Assembly (NCBI GenBank): GCA_004292855.1
Contig: RDXN01000032.1
Coordinates: 1 to 64,000, forward strand
From: Cytophagales bacterium
GTDB taxonomy: Bacteria; Bacteroidota; Bacteroidia; Cytophagales; Spirosomataceae
Direction: 5' to 3'
DNA length: 64,000 nucleotides
The notes beneath the pieces were generated by a model that was not told the origin of the DNA, did no database searches, and saw only the letters and a list, made by a program, of their open reading frames with translations. Position 1 is the stretch's first letter, and each line of letters opens with the position of its first letter. Positions 62,705-64,000 of this stretch are shown piece by piece. Position numbers and translations under genes: made by a program.

Positions 62705-62893
62705 CATTGCAGCCGTTTGCTCAGAATGAGTGGGTTAACGCAGATTTTTCTTGTCAGTTGAATAAATAGTGTAAAATTTGGCCCCGCCTATCCACCATTG
62801 GGCGATGGCACGTTTTTGGTGGAACCTACTTTGCATGGATATCCTAGGTGGATAGAAGACTAAAGTACGGATTATAAGACCAGACAACATCGT
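62705..62893. other. Intergenic stretch before the GT4 gene
   Basis: No gene was recognised. TACTTTG near 62829-62835 is close to, but not, a TAnnTTTG -7 element. Confidence 0.4.
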
Positions 62894-64000
62894 ATGAATC
62901 TTGACCTTTTGCTCTCGTATTTACAAAACAAGTTCCACGACGAACTTTTCACCATTGGTCTCTACCAGTGCATTTTGTCGTTTCTGGTGGCTTGTTTCGT
63001 GGCCGTAGTGTCTATTCCGGTCGTTATCAAGATCTCGGAACTGAAGGGCCTGATGGAAAAAACCGGGGAACGACGGGCACACACAACCCCCACGCCGACG
63101 TTCGGAGGCATCGCTATTTTTGCCGCCGTGCTCATTAGCTACTTCCTATGGCCGAGCATCGACCAGACCGACATTTATCGTACCAATCTGTCAATTGTGG
63201 GGATGACCATTCTTTTTTTCGTGGGAATCAAAGACGATCTGGTGGGGGTAGACCCCAACAAAAAGATCTTTTTCCAGGTCTTACCCGCTCTCATCCTGAT
63301 TTTCTTTGGCGATCTTAAGGTAGACTACCTGTATGGCATCATGGGTTTTCACCATATCGCCGAGGTTGTCAGTATTCTGCTTACCTGCTTTATCTTCATT
63401 GCCCTGACTAATGCCATCAACCTGATCGACGGCATCGACGGTCTTGCCGGGGGCATCGCCACTATTGCCTGTGCCACCTTCGGCGGGTGGTTCCTGCTAA
63501 CGAACCACTTCGCGATGGCTTGCATGGCGTTTACGGTTGCGGGGGCGTTGATTGGGTTCCTGCGGTTTAACTTCTCTAAAACGAGCAAAATATTCATGGG
63601 CGACACGGGTTCGCTCATTTTGGGCTTCATGTTGTCGTTTTTCGCGGTCCGGTTTGTAAATCTGAATACTTCATTCCGCTTCGACCCAACGGCTTTTTTC
63701 AACGCCCCCATCATTGCCATCGTTATCCTGATTGTCCCGATTTTCGACACGTTGCGAGTGTTCATGGTGCGTATCCTGGCGGGTCGTTCACCGTTCTCTG
63801 CCGACCGCAATCACATGCACCACATCTTGCTCGACAACGGTTTCTCACACATGGTGGCCACGGCTATTCTATGTGGTATTACTATTTTGAATATTGTGTT
63901 GTTCTTCTTACTTCACCGCAACATCACGAACACACAATCGGTCATGATTTTGTGTGGTTTGTTTGCGCTGTATATGGTGGCAAGTTTCCTCCTGAAAATG
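62894..64000 (+). CDS. WecA/MraY-family sugar-1-phosphate transferase (partial)
   Basis: Polytopic membrane enzyme, 369 residues visible and open at the window edge. It starts at the ATG at 62894 (MNLDLLLSYLQNKFHDELFT). Motifs of the family: RRAHTTPTPTFGGIAIF, the aspartate pair in GIKDDLVG, ALTNAINLIDGIDGLAGG, FMGDTGSLILG and the histidine motif ADRNHMHHILLD. It transfers a sugar phosphate, probably GlcNAc-1-P, to undecaprenyl phosphate, starting the glycan built by the genes before it. Confidence 0.93.
   Translation, partial: MNLDLLLSYLQNKFHDELFTIGLYQCILSFLVACFVAVVSIPVVIKISELKGLMEKTGERRAHTTPTPTFGGIAIFAAVLISYFLWPSIDQTDIYRTNLSIVGMTILFFVGIKDDLVGVDPNKKIFFQVLPALILIFFGDLKVDYLYGIMGFHHIAEVVSILLTCFIFIALTNAINLIDGIDGLAGGIATIACATFGGWFLLTNHFAMACMAFTVAGALIGFLRFNFSKTSKIFMGDTGSLILGFMLSFFAVRFVNLNTSFRFDPTAFFNAPIIAIVILIVPIFDTLRVFMVRILAGRSPFSADRNHMHHILLDNGFSHMVATAILCGITILNIVLFFLLHRNITNTQSVMILCGLFALYMVASFLLKM

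Noticed and set aside
62578-62769. 63-residue open frame
   Set aside because: It lies mostly inside the MITE-like element and has no recognisable domain.
63349-63810. 153-residue minus-strand frame
   Set aside because: It is antisense to the WecA/MraY-type gene, whose motifs are clear on the plus strand.

Overview
The window looks like chromosome from a Bacteroidota of the order Cytophagales, probably near Spirosoma or Rudanella. The signs are Bacteroidota-type promoters (TTG or TTTG, a spacer of about 20 bp, then TAnnTTTG), few Shine-Dalgarno sites, a sigma-54 regulator - LptE - SecG block, a DUF5723 barrel protein, many twin-arginine and lipoprotein signals, and a moderately high G+C content. 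No phage, plasmid or CRISPR array is visible. The family assignments come from recognised motifs; no database search was run.

Layout. 1-4 kb: a decayed acyl-CoA carboxylase remnant and a type-2 isoleucyl-tRNA synthetase (ileS). 4-8.4 kb: a TlpA-like thioredoxin, an OmpR-type two-component pair and a Tat-exported phosphoesterase. 8.9-15.5 kb: a secreted conserved protein, a two-TM small protein coupled to a MacB/FtsX-like permease, cobT, an N-terminal-nucleophile asparaginase and an M48 lipoprotein protease. 15.5-20.1 kb (minus strand): purL, a coiled-coil protein, Uma2, truA and a MocA-like nucleotidyltransferase, tightly packed. 20.3-22.6 kb: tRNA-Ser(UGA) and an outer-membrane barrel with calcium-binding type repeats. 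22.8-31.4 kb: secG, a helical protein, lptE, a sigma-54 activator, miaB, a TamA/BamA-like barrel and a TrmH methyltransferase. 31.4-34 kb: a HigBA-type toxin-antitoxin pair and lepA. 34-40 kb: a DPP-IV peptidase, a 1-Cys peroxiredoxin, a NarXL-type two-component pair and a small secreted protein. 40-44 kb: tRNA-Ala(GGC), a GIY-YIG protein, an NlpC/P60 lipoprotein, tex and a zeta-like kinase with a small partner. 44-53.5 kb: a class III aminotransferase, a PQQ-type sugar dehydrogenase, an aldo/keto reductase, and an isoquinoline-oxidoreductase-like molybdoenzyme locus with two large subunits, one [2Fe-2S] subunit and an embedded RelBE-type pair. 53.6-58.3 kb: a methyltransferase, two secreted NTF2-like proteins, an M13 peptidase and an AraC regulator. 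58.4-64 kb: exopolysaccharide genes, ending in a WecA/MraY-type transferase cut by the window edge.

The strongest unusual signals are these. First, the ileS signature motif reads GIHH instead of HxGH, a swap linked to mupirocin hyper-resistance in type-2 enzymes. Second, a family of long imperfect hairpins sits at gene borders and enters coding sequence: a 43-bp palindromic unit lies in frame in miaB, and hairpin arms encode the lipoprotein signal peptides of LptE and the TamA-like protein. Third, the higBA promoter has a 16-bp palindrome over its GTG start. Fourth, a 162-bp MITE-like element supplies the stop codon of a glycosyltransferase. Fifth, the terminator of the M13 peptidase gene lies inside the 3' coding end of the convergent araC-type gene.
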